Origin: an uncultured Treponema sp.
GTDB lineage: Bacteria; Spirochaetota; Spirochaetia; Treponematales; Treponemataceae
DNA length: 64,000 nucleotides
NCBI GenBank assembly: GCA_938045195.1
Contig: CALINC010000090.1
Coordinates: 19,205 to 83,204 of the forward strand
Direction: 5' to 3'
The number at the start of each line of letters is the position of its first letter. The first letter of the stretch is position 1. This document shows, piece after piece, positions 35,130-44,835 of the stretch. A model generated the notes under the pieces. That model saw only the letters and a program-made list of their open reading frames with translations. It ran no database searches and was not told the DNA's origin. Made by a program: the position numbers and the translations under genes.

Positions 35130-36165
35130 TATCGGCACAAAAAACAGTTTTGCTCTTTCGAACTTTTTACCCAAAGAGCTTATAGAATTTTGCGATTTAA
35201 AACAAAAATTTAGAGCCGTTCAGTTATTCCGCTGGATTGCAGAGGGGGTAAAATCTTTTGATGAAATGACTAATATCTCTTTGCAAGAACGGAAAACCTT
35301 ATCGGAAAATTTTGCATTATATTCTACAAAAGTACATAAAATACTTAAAGATCCCGACGGAACTATAAAACTTGCAATAGAGCTGTATGACGGTGCAATC
35401 GTAGAGACGGTTCTGTTATTCGATAAAGCCGGAAGAAAAACTGCTTGTGTATCGTGCCAAGCGGGATGTCCGCTCAAGTGTGCATTTTGTAAAACCGGAC
35501 AATTAGGATTTTTACGGAATCTTTCTACAGGCGAAATTGTAGAAGAATTCCTCCACTTAGAAGCGGAAGCCGGAACACTGGATAATATCGTTTTTATGGG
35601 TATGGGCGAACCGCTGCTTAACCTATCCGCAATAAAAAAAACTATCGAAATTCTTACCCATCCAAAGGGCAGAAACCTTTCTAAAAGGCGCATTACAATT
35701 TCGACCGCAGGTATTTGCAAAGGGATTTATGATATAGCAGATTTAGGACTTGATGTGAGGCTTGCCGTTTCGCTTACGGCGGCAAACCAACATTTACGAG
35801 AACGCCTTATGCCTATCGCGAAAACAAATCCCCTGCCCGACTTAAAAAAAGCCGTATTATATTTTAACTCAAAATCAAATAGAAGGATCACATTTGAATT
35901 AGCCCTTATGAAAGGCGTAAATACTTCCGCCGAAGCCGCCCGAGAAGTAATACGCTTTACAAAAGGAATAAACTGCCATATTAACCTTATCCCATGGAAT
36001 CCTGTTGACGGACTTGAATTTAAACCGCCTACGGAAGCCGAAGTAAAAATATTTGCCGCCTATCTGGAAAAAGCCGGTTTAAATATTACAGTCAGACAAA
36101 AACGCGGGCAAAAGATAGGCGGCGCCTGCGGACAGCTCGGTTCAGCTGCAGCAAAAACAAATTAA
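35122..36165 (+). CDS. rlmN: Dual-specificity 23S rRNA/tRNA adenine-C2 methyltransferase RlmN
   Basis: A radical-SAM methyltransferase of 347 residues that makes m2A2503 in 23S rRNA and m2A37 in some tRNAs. The cluster motif is C-x3-C-x2-C in CPLKCAFCKTG. GMGEPLLN, the RRITISTAGI segment and the catalytic cysteine near the C-terminus (GGACGQLG) are all present. It starts within the end of the TPR gene. It is convergent with the GGDEF/EAL gene, leaving seven bases between them. Confidence 0.93.
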   Translation: MNNIGTKNSFALSNFLPKELIEFCDLKQKFRAVQLFRWIAEGVKSFDEMTNISLQERKTLSENFALYSTKVHKILKDPDGTIKLAIELYDGAIVETVLLFDKAGRKTACVSCQAGCPLKCAFCKTGQLGFLRNLSTGEIVEEFLHLEAEAGTLDNIVFMGMGEPLLNLSAIKKTIEILTHPKGRNLSKRRITISTAGICKGIYDIADLGLDVRLAVSLTAANQHLRERLMPIAKTNPLPDLKKAVLYFNSKSNRRITFELALMKGVNTSAEAAREVIRFTKGINCHINLIPWNPVDGLEFKPPTEAEVKIFAAYLEKAGLNITVRQKRGQKIGGACGQLGSAAAKTN

Positions 36166-36172
36166 ACCGCTC

Positions 36173-39100
36173 TTAAATGTTCCCGCCCGAATAACAATCC
36201 TGCAAGGTCTTTAAGCTGTCTTTTTGAATGGGCTGAACGGTAAACGCCGGTTTTGCAAAAAAATAGCCTTGAAATAAATCCACGCCGAATCTCAGCAAAA
36301 CATCTATCTCTTCGATTACCTCAACCCCTTCAGCCAAAACGATAATATCCCGCTTTTTTGCATACGAAATAAGATTTTCAAGAAGATTTTGCTTGTCCAA
36401 ACTCTTATGAATATTCCGCACAATAGACATGTCTATTTTAACAAGGTTAGGCGAAAGGAAAACAAGGGAAGAATCATTACTATACCCGCTTCCGAAATCG
36501 TCTATTGCAATCATCGCATTCCAACTTTGAATTCTTTCACTTTTAACTGCATAGATAGCGGTATTTAAGGGCTCGCTTTCGGTTATTTCCAATACAATAT
36601 TTGAAAGATAGGGTTTATATTTTTCTTCAAATTCATCCAATTTTATAGTACTTAAAATTTGCGAACTGATTGTATTTAAAAATACTTTAGCGGTTTTAGG
36701 AATTTCGCCTTTTTTTACTTTTGACGTAAAAGTTTCCATTGCAGCAAAAATAGAGACTTCTTCAAGCAGATGCAGCTTCGATTGAGCCCGTGCAAGCCTC
36801 AAAATATCTTCGGGGCTTTTAAATTCGCTCATCATTGAACGCATCAGCATTTCATACCCGTAAATCTCTCCTGTAGCGGCAACAACAATGGGCTGCATTG
36901 CGTACTCTATCAAGTTCTTTTCAAACATCTGATTTAAGGCTTCAGTTCCTCGAATGAGAATATAATTCTTTTTATACATATCGAGGTCAAAATCATGAAG
37001 CGAACCTTTAAATGAATGTTTAACATCATATATTGCAAAATCGGCATACCGTATTAAATCGGTTTGATTATCTGCATCATAGGGATACCATGATATACCT
37101 GCCGAAACTCTCAATCTTGTTTCTTCTCCGTTTGGAAGAATAATCGTCATATTCTGCATTTCTTTCCAAAACGAATTTAATAAAAGCCTAATTTCATCTG
37201 AGGTTGAAAATCCGTAGAAAAATGTATAAAACTCGTCTCCCGACCTTCTGCACACAAGGCATCTGTCCTGCTGCAGCGAAGATAATTTTTTACCGAATAT
37301 TTGCAGATAAGAATCGCCGTACGTATGCCCGAATGTGTCATTTATATATTTTAAGTTATCCACATCCCACATAACTAATGCGCAAATTCCTAAATATTTC
37401 TCTTTAAAAACCTTCGTCATTTTTTTATCAAATGCCGTCCGATTGTAAAGTCCCGTAAGGTCATCATAATTCATCTGCATTTCCATGCGGGTTCTGTCTT
37501 CGGTTTCACGCGTAATATCCACAGCTATGCCTAAAAACTTTTCATTTTCTTTCATTCCCGTAAAACGGATCCACCTTACTTTTCCGGGTTCTCCCGTCGG
37601 GATAGCATAAATTGTCATATTTTCTTCTTGACTGTGTATGTAATATTCTAAGTCGGTTAACATTTGATAAAATTCCATATCGTTTAAAAAAGTGTCGCCC
37701 GAATATTTTTGAATATTAAAAAGTTTAAACCAAATAGAATTACAAAAAACCGTACCTAAAATAGTGTTATGCTCAAAAACACCGATAGGAACTTGAAGTT
37801 GTTCAATTATTTTTGAAACTCTCGAAGCTGCATTAAACAGCCCCCTGCTTAAATTTTCTATGGCAAAAAGCAGCGCGTCAAATTCGGTTATATTCATTTT
37901 TTCTATTTGAAGCGGCTTTGTAATATCGCTGTTTTCAATTTTCAATATAACATTGGTGAGCATATTGGAAATGTGCTTACTTGATAAATAGGCACCGACA
38001 TAAAACAAAATACCTGCAACCAAAAGTCCTTGTAAAAATACTTTAATAAGCGTAAATGGAAAAGATAAAATCGTCCTTTCGGCAACTATTCCCATTAAAA
38101 CCCATTCTTGGTTTTCATAAAAAGCATTTTTAGGATAGAGTGAAATTTCTTCGATAGCAGTACACTGCCTTGCTCCTAAAAGCATACTATTTTCTATCGT
38201 ATATATATTATCATACTCGGTTTTTACGGTTTCCAACTCAGGAAATTGCGAAGACGTTAAATCGGCTGCTACACCGTTTACGCATATAGGAGTAAATTTC
38301 ATAAGACCGGAATTTTTATTGCGGTATGCAATACAATAAGTTCCTTTATTTTGTTTATACAATTCTTCAAAAGGCAAAAGAGATTTTAAAGCATCGATAG
38401 ATAAGTCTATCCCCAATACGCCGTAAATATTCCCTTCGGAATCTTTAAGCGGAAACGAATATGTTATCACATCGGTATTAGGCTTTAATTTAAAAGGAAG
38501 GCTCCAATAACACAAGTTTGAAGCGGGAGCATACGGCACTAATTTTGCAGCTTCAATAGGACAATGAAAAAAATTGGCTTTAATATCGCTTAATAAATTA
38601 GGTATTACAAAAAATTGCCGCCAATAAGAATCTAAAACTATATTATAATCTTCCGTAATTTTTTTACTCCCTCGAAAAAGCAGCAGCTCATCATCATTTA
38701 CGGAAGCGGTATCTTTACATGACTTCCTCAAATAAATACCGGGATATAAAACATCAATATTTTCTCCCGACGGCTTAGAAGAATCAAAAACAAAAAACAC
38801 GCCTGTAACTGTACTCCTATTTAAAAAATAAACAAGTTCGGGAAGAATATCTTCATATATTTTTTCTTGTATATCTTCGCGTTTTATAATATCTGCGGTA
38901 CGGATATTTTCATTTGCAATAGCTGCGGTAAGTATATCCAAAATTTCACTGCTTAAATCGGATATTTTCAGCCAATCATCAAGAGCCTCATTTTCAATAT
39001 ATTGCTTCCGATTAAACACTTTTTCAGCAAGTCTTGAATAAGCATTATCTGCCGATTCGTCAAGAATCCCCGAATTTAAAAACATAAAAATAATAACTGC

Positions 39101-39205
39101 AATTTGTATTACAAATACAAAAAACATTGGGATTAAAAGACGGGCAAGCATCGAGGTTCTATATTTCGGTATATTTTTCTTTATTCTCATTTTAGCAGAA
39201 AGCAT
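36173..39205 (-). CDS. Membrane GGDEF-EAL protein, probable c-di-GMP phosphodiesterase with Cache sensor
   Basis: About 1010 residues. TM1 is at ~20-42 and a large periplasmic Cache-like region covers ~45-375 (VLGIDLSIDALKSLLPFEEL). TM2 is at ~380-402, with a PAS-like region at ~460-570. The GGDEF domain has a degenerate active site, RRSGDEF, with Ser for the first Gly. The EAL domain (~765-1000) has EML in place of EAL but keeps NTISS, LEITESE, IDDFGSGYS, VKIDMS and LAEGVE. This pattern suggests loss of cyclase activity and retention of c-di-GMP hydrolysis. Start choice among GTG 39220, ATG 39205 and ATG 39190 is uncertain. Confidence 0.88.
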   Translation of the reverse strand: MLSAKMRIKKNIPKYRTSMLARLLIPMFFVFVIQIAVIIFMFLNSGILDESADNAYSRLAEKVFNRKQYIENEALDDWLKISDLSSEILDILTAAIANENIRTADIIKREDIQEKIYEDILPELVYFLNRSTVTGVFFVFDSSKPSGENIDVLYPGIYLRKSCKDTASVNDDELLLFRGSKKITEDYNIVLDSYWRQFFVIPNLLSDIKANFFHCPIEAAKLVPYAPASNLCYWSLPFKLKPNTDVITYSFPLKDSEGNIYGVLGIDLSIDALKSLLPFEELYKQNKGTYCIAYRNKNSGLMKFTPICVNGVAADLTSSQFPELETVKTEYDNIYTIENSMLLGARQCTAIEEISLYPKNAFYENQEWVLMGIVAERTILSFPFTLIKVFLQGLLVAGILFYVGAYLSSKHISNMLTNVILKIENSDITKPLQIEKMNITEFDALLFAIENLSRGLFNAASRVSKIIEQLQVPIGVFEHNTILGTVFCNSIWFKLFNIQKYSGDTFLNDMEFYQMLTDLEYYIHSQEENMTIYAIPTGEPGKVRWIRFTGMKENEKFLGIAVDITRETEDRTRMEMQMNYDDLTGLYNRTAFDKKMTKVFKEKYLGICALVMWDVDNLKYINDTFGHTYGDSYLQIFGKKLSSLQQDRCLVCRRSGDEFYTFFYGFSTSDEIRLLLNSFWKEMQNMTIILPNGEETRLRVSAGISWYPYDADNQTDLIRYADFAIYDVKHSFKGSLHDFDLDMYKKNYILIRGTEALNQMFEKNLIEYAMQPIVVAATGEIYGYEMLMRSMMSEFKSPEDILRLARAQSKLHLLEEVSIFAAMETFTSKVKKGEIPKTAKVFLNTISSQILSTIKLDEFEEKYKPYLSNIVLEITESEPLNTAIYAVKSERIQSWNAMIAIDDFGSGYSNDSSLVFLSPNLVKIDMSIVRNIHKSLDKQNLLENLISYAKKRDIIVLAEGVEVIEEIDVLLRFGVDLFQGYFFAKPAFTVQPIQKDSLKTLQDCYSGGNI

Positions 39206-39300
39206 AGTATCATATATCACAAAAGATTACAAGATTTGATTTATACAGATGTTCAAGCAGGAAATTCAATATTATATTGCAAGGCATCAATTTTTATATA

Positions 39301-39954
39301 CTACCAAGGTTTGGGAATTTTTATTTTTCCCAAAAAAACAATCCCGCTATATGCCTTACGAAACGCACTGTCCGTACCATAGGCGGCTGCAAAAACAGCA
39401 ACCAATAATTCGCCCGAACTATCCGGCTGGTTTGAAGATTTTACATCTTTATCGCCCTTATTTATCGATGTAAAAGGCATATCGGTAGTCCGCAACACAT
39501 CCCCCAAGCCGGTAGAATCTATACTCAGCACTGCACTGCTTGAAGCATAGGGGATAAGCCTGAATGTAACAATTCTGTCAACAGTACCTGCTTCGATTAA
39601 AGGAATACTATTAACATCTTTACATTTTAATGAAAAAAACGATAAAGATGAAAGCAAGTATTCCGCCGCACCGGACGGATTGGTATCATTATATCTGTTT
39701 GCAGCGGCAATCTCCGATTCGCCTTCAGAACTGTTTTCATATATTCTGTAGAAAATTTCAAATCCGCGAAAATAACCCGCCGCATTTGTAGTATTAGCTA
39801 CATCAGAGGTTTTAAACTCAAAATATTTAAGAGAGTCGTCGGTATGAGTACTCGGGTCATTTTGATTCCGCGGCGGAATCAGATAAAGTATATCATCTAT
39901 TCCGCACGAAAAAAAAAGAAAAAATAAAGCTAAAAATGCAATCTTTTTTTTCAT
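39301..39954 (-). CDS. Hypothetical lipoprotein
   Basis: A ~217-residue protein with lipoprotein signal MKKKIAFLALFFLFFSCG (lipidated Cys at 17). The start is ATG 39954 with GGAG six bases before; the longer frame is unsupported. The mature part (GYFRGFEIFYRIYENSSEGE, FFSLKCKDVNSIPL, IVTFRLIPYASSSAVLSI) suggests a beta-sandwich but no known family. The sequence looks typical of treponemal surface or periplasmic lipoproteins. It is transcribed alone, since both neighbours are separated by at least 50 bp. Confidence 0.75.
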   Translation of the reverse strand: MKKKIAFLALFFLFFSCGIDDILYLIPPRNQNDPSTHTDDSLKYFEFKTSDVANTTNAAGYFRGFEIFYRIYENSSEGESEIAAANRYNDTNPSGAAEYLLSSLSFFSLKCKDVNSIPLIEAGTVDRIVTFRLIPYASSSAVLSIDSTGLGDVLRTTDMPFTSINKGDKDVKSSNQPDSSGELLVAVFAAAYGTDSAFRKAYSGIVFLGKIKIPKPW

Positions 39955-40048
39955 TTCCGGCTCCGCACAAGCAACCTTAAAATAGCACACGCCTAAAAAA
40001 CCGAGAAGATTTCAATGTTACCCATTGTATATCTTCAAAATAGACATA

Positions 40049-40786
40049 CTATTCATTTTCTTTTGAAAGAAAAATTATACGTGATTTTGCCAACAAAGCC
40101 CAATCATTTTTTGGGTAAGTTTCCAAGAGCTTATTGTAGGTGTTAACGGCTTTTTCGGTTTGCCCTAAGGCTTCATACACACGTCCTGCATTAAACAAAG
40201 CACGCGGAACTAAGGGAAAATCCTTTATTGCCGATGCCTTTTCATACAATTCAAGTGCTTTTTCATTATTTGAAAGTTCATCGGCACAAGCCGCAGCATT
40301 AAAATAAGCAAGCCCCGCAGTATAAGCCGACTCAACGGAATGAGCGGCAAGCTCATAATATTTTAAAGCGTCTTCATAAGATTTTCTTTGAAAATAGATT
40401 TCTGCAATTGCCGTGTTTGCCCTAAACGCGGAATATGAAGTGGAGCGTTTAGCTGTAAACGACAAAAGTTTTTCTATTGTCTTATCTTCTTCCGCTTTTA
40501 TCGCTTCCGGAACTTCTGCGGTTTTTTCGCTGTCATCAGCCTTTTTGTCATCAGTCTTTTCATCTTCAGCTTTATATTTTGTTTTAAATTCCTCAAGGTC
40601 ATAAATAACCCGTTCAACGTCAGCTATGGCCTGTTGTTTCATCTTTGCCGATACTGCATAAACCGTAATGGATGCAAGTACTGCAAGTAAAATACATACC
40701 AATATAATTAACACCGGTTTTCTGTTTGCAAGTAAAAAATCATTTACTTTTTGTGCCAAGTCTTTATTTTCTTGTTCTAAAGCCAT
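40049..40786 (-). CDS. Membrane-anchored TPR protein (YfgM-like)
   Basis: A 245-residue protein. The single N-terminal transmembrane helix (~25-48, PVLIILVCILLAVLASITVY) is followed by an acidic low-complexity segment (DEKTDDKKADDSEKTAEVPE) and four or so TPR hairpins (YFQRKSYEDALKYYELAAHS, SNNEKALELYEKASAI, QTEKAVNTYNKLLETYPKND). The layout matches YfgM/BamB-operon type ancillary proteins near the SecYEG translocon; the role here is inferred. The start has AAGGAG seven bases before ATG 40786 and overlaps the end of the sigma-54 activator gene, implying coupling. Confidence 0.78.
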   Translation of the reverse strand: MALEQENKDLAQKVNDFLLANRKPVLIILVCILLAVLASITVYAVSAKMKQQAIADVERVIYDLEEFKTKYKAEDEKTDDKKADDSEKTAEVPEAIKAEEDKTIEKLLSFTAKRSTSYSAFRANTAIAEIYFQRKSYEDALKYYELAAHSVESAYTAGLAYFNAAACADELSNNEKALELYEKASAIKDFPLVPRALFNAGRVYEALGQTEKAVNTYNKLLETYPKNDWALLAKSRIIFLSKENE

Positions 40787-40787
40787 A

Positions 40788-42305
40788 TCAATTCTCCTTA
40801 ATTTCAAGCTCTTTTATCAATCGTGATAAATATGTACGCTGTATGCCCAGAGCCTCAGCTGCATACGTTTGATTCCATTTGTGTTTTTCCAATGTCTTGA
40901 TTATATGGATTTTCTTAAAATCGTTTACTGCTGTTTTTAAGTCCTTATCCTCAAATTCGGTATCGCAAATGATTCCGTTCTCTTCCGTTTTAACAAGCAA
41001 ATCTTTTTGCTCTATATACGGAGGTTTACCTAAAACACAAGCCCTCTCTATAGCATTTTCAAGTTCACGGATATTTCCATACCATGGGCTTGTGTTTATT
41101 ATGTGTAATGCTCCGGAAGAAAAGCCCAAAAAGTCTTTTTTTACTTCTTTACTAAAACGCTTTAGAAAAAAGTCTGCCAGCTCCGGAATGTCTTCACGTC
41201 TATTCCGTAAAGGAGGAATATATATAGGTAAAACATTCAGTCTATAATACAAATCGGAACGGAATTTACCTTGAGCTACAAGCTCTTCAATATTTTTATT
41301 TGTTGCGGCAATTACCCGTGTGTCTACGGTTATGGTTTTATTTGACCCCACACGTTCAAACTGCATTTCCTGCAATACCCGCAAAAGTTTGGTTTGAAGC
41401 AAAAGCGGAATATCCCCTATTTCATCCAAAAAGATAGTTCCCTTATCGGCAAGCTCAAAACGCCCTACTCTGTCGGCAACTGCGTCGGTAAATGCACCGC
41501 GTACATGTCCGAAAAGCTCGCTTTCCAACAAGCCCTCAGGCAAAGCAGCACAATTCACCCGTATAAACGGAGCATTTACCCGATGCGATTGAAGATAAAG
41601 TTGTTCGGCAATAAGTTCTTTTCCAACACCGCTTTCCCCTAAAATCAACACGGAAGCATCGGAAGCTGCAATATTTTTGCAAAGCTCCAGTTTTTCAAGC
41701 ATAACAGCACTTTTTGCAATAAAAGTATGATAACCGCTATCCTGTCTAATTTTATCTTGAAGGTAAATAACTTCTTCACGCGATTTTTTATGCTGAATAG
41801 CATTTTGATATGCTATTGCCGTTTGATTTGCAAAAAGTTCAAGTACATTCAAATCGTCAACATCAAATTTATTTCCGCCGACTTTATTCAGTACTTCAAT
41901 TACGCCGATACATTTGTCTTTTATACGCATTGGAACGGCAAGCATATTTTTATTTTTATAGCCGGTAACTTCTTGAACCGTAGGGTCAAAGCGCGGATCA
42001 TTTGCAACATCGTTGATAATAACGCTTTTATTGTATGTTATAACCCACCCTGCAATGCCGTCCATTCCTACGACCATTTTTTTTGCTTCAATACCCTTAG
42101 GTCCTATTGCAATCTCAAACCTCAGCCTTTTACTGTCAGGTTCAAGCATTAAAAGAGAAGCCGCATCACCTTCCACAACCATCATCGCCGATTTTATTAT
42201 TGTTTCCAATAAAAAATTTAAATCGGAATAATTGGAATTTATCAGCAAACTCGTATTTATAAGAATATTAAGCTTTTCCCTTTTAATGCTTTCAATCGTT
42301 CCCAT
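40788..42305 (-). CDS. Sigma-54-dependent transcriptional activator with GAF domain
   Basis: A 505-residue enhancer-binding protein. The GAF sensor is at ~20-170, the AAA+ sigma-54 interaction domain at ~190-430 (Walker A GESGVGKE ~221, DEIGD Walker B), and the Fis-type HTH at the C-terminus (NQTYAAEALGIQRTYLSRLI). The sigma-54-contacting loop reads GAFTDA in place of GAFTGA. It lacks a receiver domain, so it probably responds to a small molecule through GAF. No -24/-12 promoter was located in this window. It follows the cmk-rpsA gene by 14 bp. Confidence 0.9.
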   Translation of the reverse strand: MGTIESIKREKLNILINTSLLINSNYSDLNFLLETIIKSAMMVVEGDAASLLMLEPDSKRLRFEIAIGPKGIEAKKMVVGMDGIAGWVITYNKSVIINDVANDPRFDPTVQEVTGYKNKNMLAVPMRIKDKCIGVIEVLNKVGGNKFDVDDLNVLELFANQTAIAYQNAIQHKKSREEVIYLQDKIRQDSGYHTFIAKSAVMLEKLELCKNIAASDASVLILGESGVGKELIAEQLYLQSHRVNAPFIRVNCAALPEGLLESELFGHVRGAFTDAVADRVGRFELADKGTIFLDEIGDIPLLLQTKLLRVLQEMQFERVGSNKTITVDTRVIAATNKNIEELVAQGKFRSDLYYRLNVLPIYIPPLRNRREDIPELADFFLKRFSKEVKKDFLGFSSGALHIINTSPWYGNIRELENAIERACVLGKPPYIEQKDLLVKTEENGIICDTEFEDKDLKTAVNDFKKIHIIKTLEKHKWNQTYAAEALGIQRTYLSRLIKELEIKEN

Positions 42306-42319
42306 AACAATCTAAAGTC

Positions 42320-44719
42320 TTATTCGGATTTATTTTTTAAAAGGTCTCCCAACGTATATGAAGAATCTTCACTTTCTTTTTCATTGGACATATATTGCGA
42401 AATTTCTTCTTGTTGCAGCTTTCGCTTTAAGTCGCGGACTGAAAACGCCGTTTTTTTGCTCTTAGGATTAAGCTCTATTATAACAGCTTTAACCTTATCG
42501 CCTACTTTATATCTAGCCAAAGCATCTTCAGGGGTTTCTTCACGGTTTTCAACAAGATTTTGTTTATGAATAAGCCCTTCAATATCACCGGGAACTTTTA
42601 CAAAAATCCCAAAGTCCGTAATGGATGCAACTTCACCCTCAACAATAGAACCTTGTTTGTACGCTGCCGCAAACTGTTCCCATGGATCGTCCGTAAGCTG
42701 CTTAATGCCCAATCTTATTCTTCTGGCTTCAGCACTGCATTCTATAACGATAACATCAACTTCTTGACCTACTTCAAGTTCGCTGCCCGGATGCTTTACA
42801 CGCTTAATCCAAGAAATATCATCTGCATGTAAAAAGCCGTCAATACCTTCTTCAAGCTGAATAAAGGCACCCGCATTTGTAATTTTTACAACTTTCCGCG
42901 TAAGGCGTGTACCGACAGGGTATCGCTCCTCAATAGTATCCCACGGGTTTTCCGTAACTTGTTTAAGCCCTAAAGAAACCCGTCCCGCTTGAATGTCATA
43001 ACCCAATATCATGCAGGTAACCTTATCTCCGGGTTTAACCATATCTTCAGGTTTATTGATTTTTTTAACCCAGCTGAATTCGCTGATATGAGCCAAGCCC
43101 TCGATACCCTCATCAAGTTCAATAAAAGCACCGAAATCGGTTGTCTTTGTAACCGTTCCCGTAACGATATCATCAACATGAAACTTATCTTCAAAGTTAA
43201 GCCACGGATCTTGCGTAAAATGCTTTAACGAAAGATTTATGCGTTTATTTTCGGGGTCAAGACGTATAACTTTAACTTCAATTTCTTCGCCTTTTTTTAC
43301 AAAATCTTTAGGACGTGTAACATGCCCCCAACTCATATCGTTTATGTGAAGCAAACCGTCAAAACCGCCCAAATCGATAAAGGAACCGAAACTGGTAAAA
43401 CTTTTAACAACACCTTTTACGGTATCACCAATTTTTGCCGTTGCAAAAAAAGCATCCCTATCTTTTTCGGTTTTTTCTTCCATATATTTTCGTCTGTTGA
43501 CAACAATATTTTCACCTGAGCGGGAATTTAAACTTAGTTTTTCGATATAAAATTTGGATTTTATACCGAGCAAGGTTTCCGGTTTTTCAACACGGGCGAT
43601 ATCGGCTTGACTTAACGGTAAAAAAGCCGTAAGCCCGCCGCCGAGTTTTACTTCATAACCCGCACGCACTTGTTTTACTATTGTGCCGTCAACCGGTTGA
43701 CCATTATCGTAAGCATCTTTTAGACTTTTTTGTAGAATTTTTCTATCGGCTTTAATTTTAGATACCACTAAATAGCCGCCTGAACTCTCGGTTTTTTCAA
43801 TAAAGATATTTACTTTATCGTTCACCTTAGGTTCTTCATCGAATTCTTCCAAAGATATGTGTCCTTCGGATTTTCCGCCTACATCGACAAAAACAGTCCC
43901 ATTGTTTACAGCAACAACACAACCTTCCTTAATTGTCCCCGCCTCTGGAGCCTCAAAATTGTTTAAGTACTCCTCTTGTAATTGTGCTTGGATGTTTTGA
44001 TTGGAGTCCGTTTCAACATCCTTTACCACTTCCATCTTTTCCATAGATAACCCTTTATTATTTATTTTGTCCAGCATTCTTGCATAAACTTCATGTATAT
44101 TCAAGGACGACGTATCGATATAAAAAGCGTCAGGGGCAATTTTTAAACTGCCTTCTTTTTTGTTTTTATCAATCTCGTCCCTTTCAATGATAGTCTTCGT
44201 AATTTCGTCCAAAGACAGCTTACTAGTCCCTTGAGCAAAACGGCGTTTTGCCCTTGATTCAACGGAAGCATCAAGGTAGAATTTGTAATCGGCATTCGGA
44301 AAAACAACTGTAGTCATATCCCTGCCTTCGCAAACCGCTCCGATTTTTTCGGCTTCACTTCTGATTTTAGCGTTTAAGATTCTACGCACTTCTATTATAG
44401 AAGAAATAGGGGCTACCACCGCTTCTACGGCATCGCTGCGCAGATAGGCTTCCACATTTTCATCACCTAAAAATATACTGCCGTTTTTATAAAAAAGCGG
44501 AGTATCTTCTGCAAAAGCTATCCAGCGGGCTTCATCCGAAAGATCCGGAATCGACGCGCCTGTTCCATCAGCCGCTCCGCCTAAAGAACGTAAAACGGCA
44601 AGCGATAAAGCACGGTAAAAACTTCCAGTATTCATAAACGTGAGATGTAAATTTTCTGCAAGCATTTTTGCCAACGTACTTTTACCGGAACCGGCAGGTC
44701 CGTCAATCGCTACTATCAT
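42320..44719 (-). CDS. cmk-rpsA: Fused cytidylate kinase / ribosomal protein S1
   Basis: A 799-residue fusion. Residues 1-~222 are cytidylate kinase: P-loop GPAGSGKST, FMNTGSFYRALSLAVL and CEGRDMTTVVFPNADYKFYL; it phosphorylates CMP and dCMP. Residues ~226-799 are ribosomal protein S1 with six S1/OB repeats (SFTSFGSFIDLGGFDGLLHI, TTDFGAFIELDEGIEGLAHI and others), which recruits mRNA to the 30S subunit. Known treponemes carry a similar fusion (TP0279, from memory). An internal ATG at 44044 with AAGGG upstream could produce S1 alone. A TATACT box ends eight bases before the main ATG. Confidence 0.93.
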   Translation of the reverse strand: MIVAIDGPAGSGKSTLAKMLAENLHLTFMNTGSFYRALSLAVLRSLGGAADGTGASIPDLSDEARWIAFAEDTPLFYKNGSIFLGDENVEAYLRSDAVEAVVAPISSIIEVRRILNAKIRSEAEKIGAVCEGRDMTTVVFPNADYKFYLDASVESRAKRRFAQGTSKLSLDEITKTIIERDEIDKNKKEGSLKIAPDAFYIDTSSLNIHEVYARMLDKINNKGLSMEKMEVVKDVETDSNQNIQAQLQEEYLNNFEAPEAGTIKEGCVVAVNNGTVFVDVGGKSEGHISLEEFDEEPKVNDKVNIFIEKTESSGGYLVVSKIKADRKILQKSLKDAYDNGQPVDGTIVKQVRAGYEVKLGGGLTAFLPLSQADIARVEKPETLLGIKSKFYIEKLSLNSRSGENIVVNRRKYMEEKTEKDRDAFFATAKIGDTVKGVVKSFTSFGSFIDLGGFDGLLHINDMSWGHVTRPKDFVKKGEEIEVKVIRLDPENKRINLSLKHFTQDPWLNFEDKFHVDDIVTGTVTKTTDFGAFIELDEGIEGLAHISEFSWVKKINKPEDMVKPGDKVTCMILGYDIQAGRVSLGLKQVTENPWDTIEERYPVGTRLTRKVVKITNAGAFIQLEEGIDGFLHADDISWIKRVKHPGSELEVGQEVDVIVIECSAEARRIRLGIKQLTDDPWEQFAAAYKQGSIVEGEVASITDFGIFVKVPGDIEGLIHKQNLVENREETPEDALARYKVGDKVKAVIIELNPKSKKTAFSVRDLKRKLQQEEISQYMSNEKESEDSSYTLGDLLKNKSE

Positions 44720-44835
44720 ATCTTATAAGTATACATTTTTTTTTGCATTATGTATAGGGGAAAACACTAAAAATATAATTTTTTTGTATATTTTTTATAA
44801 AATTTACAAAAAAATATCACATAATATCAAAAAAA

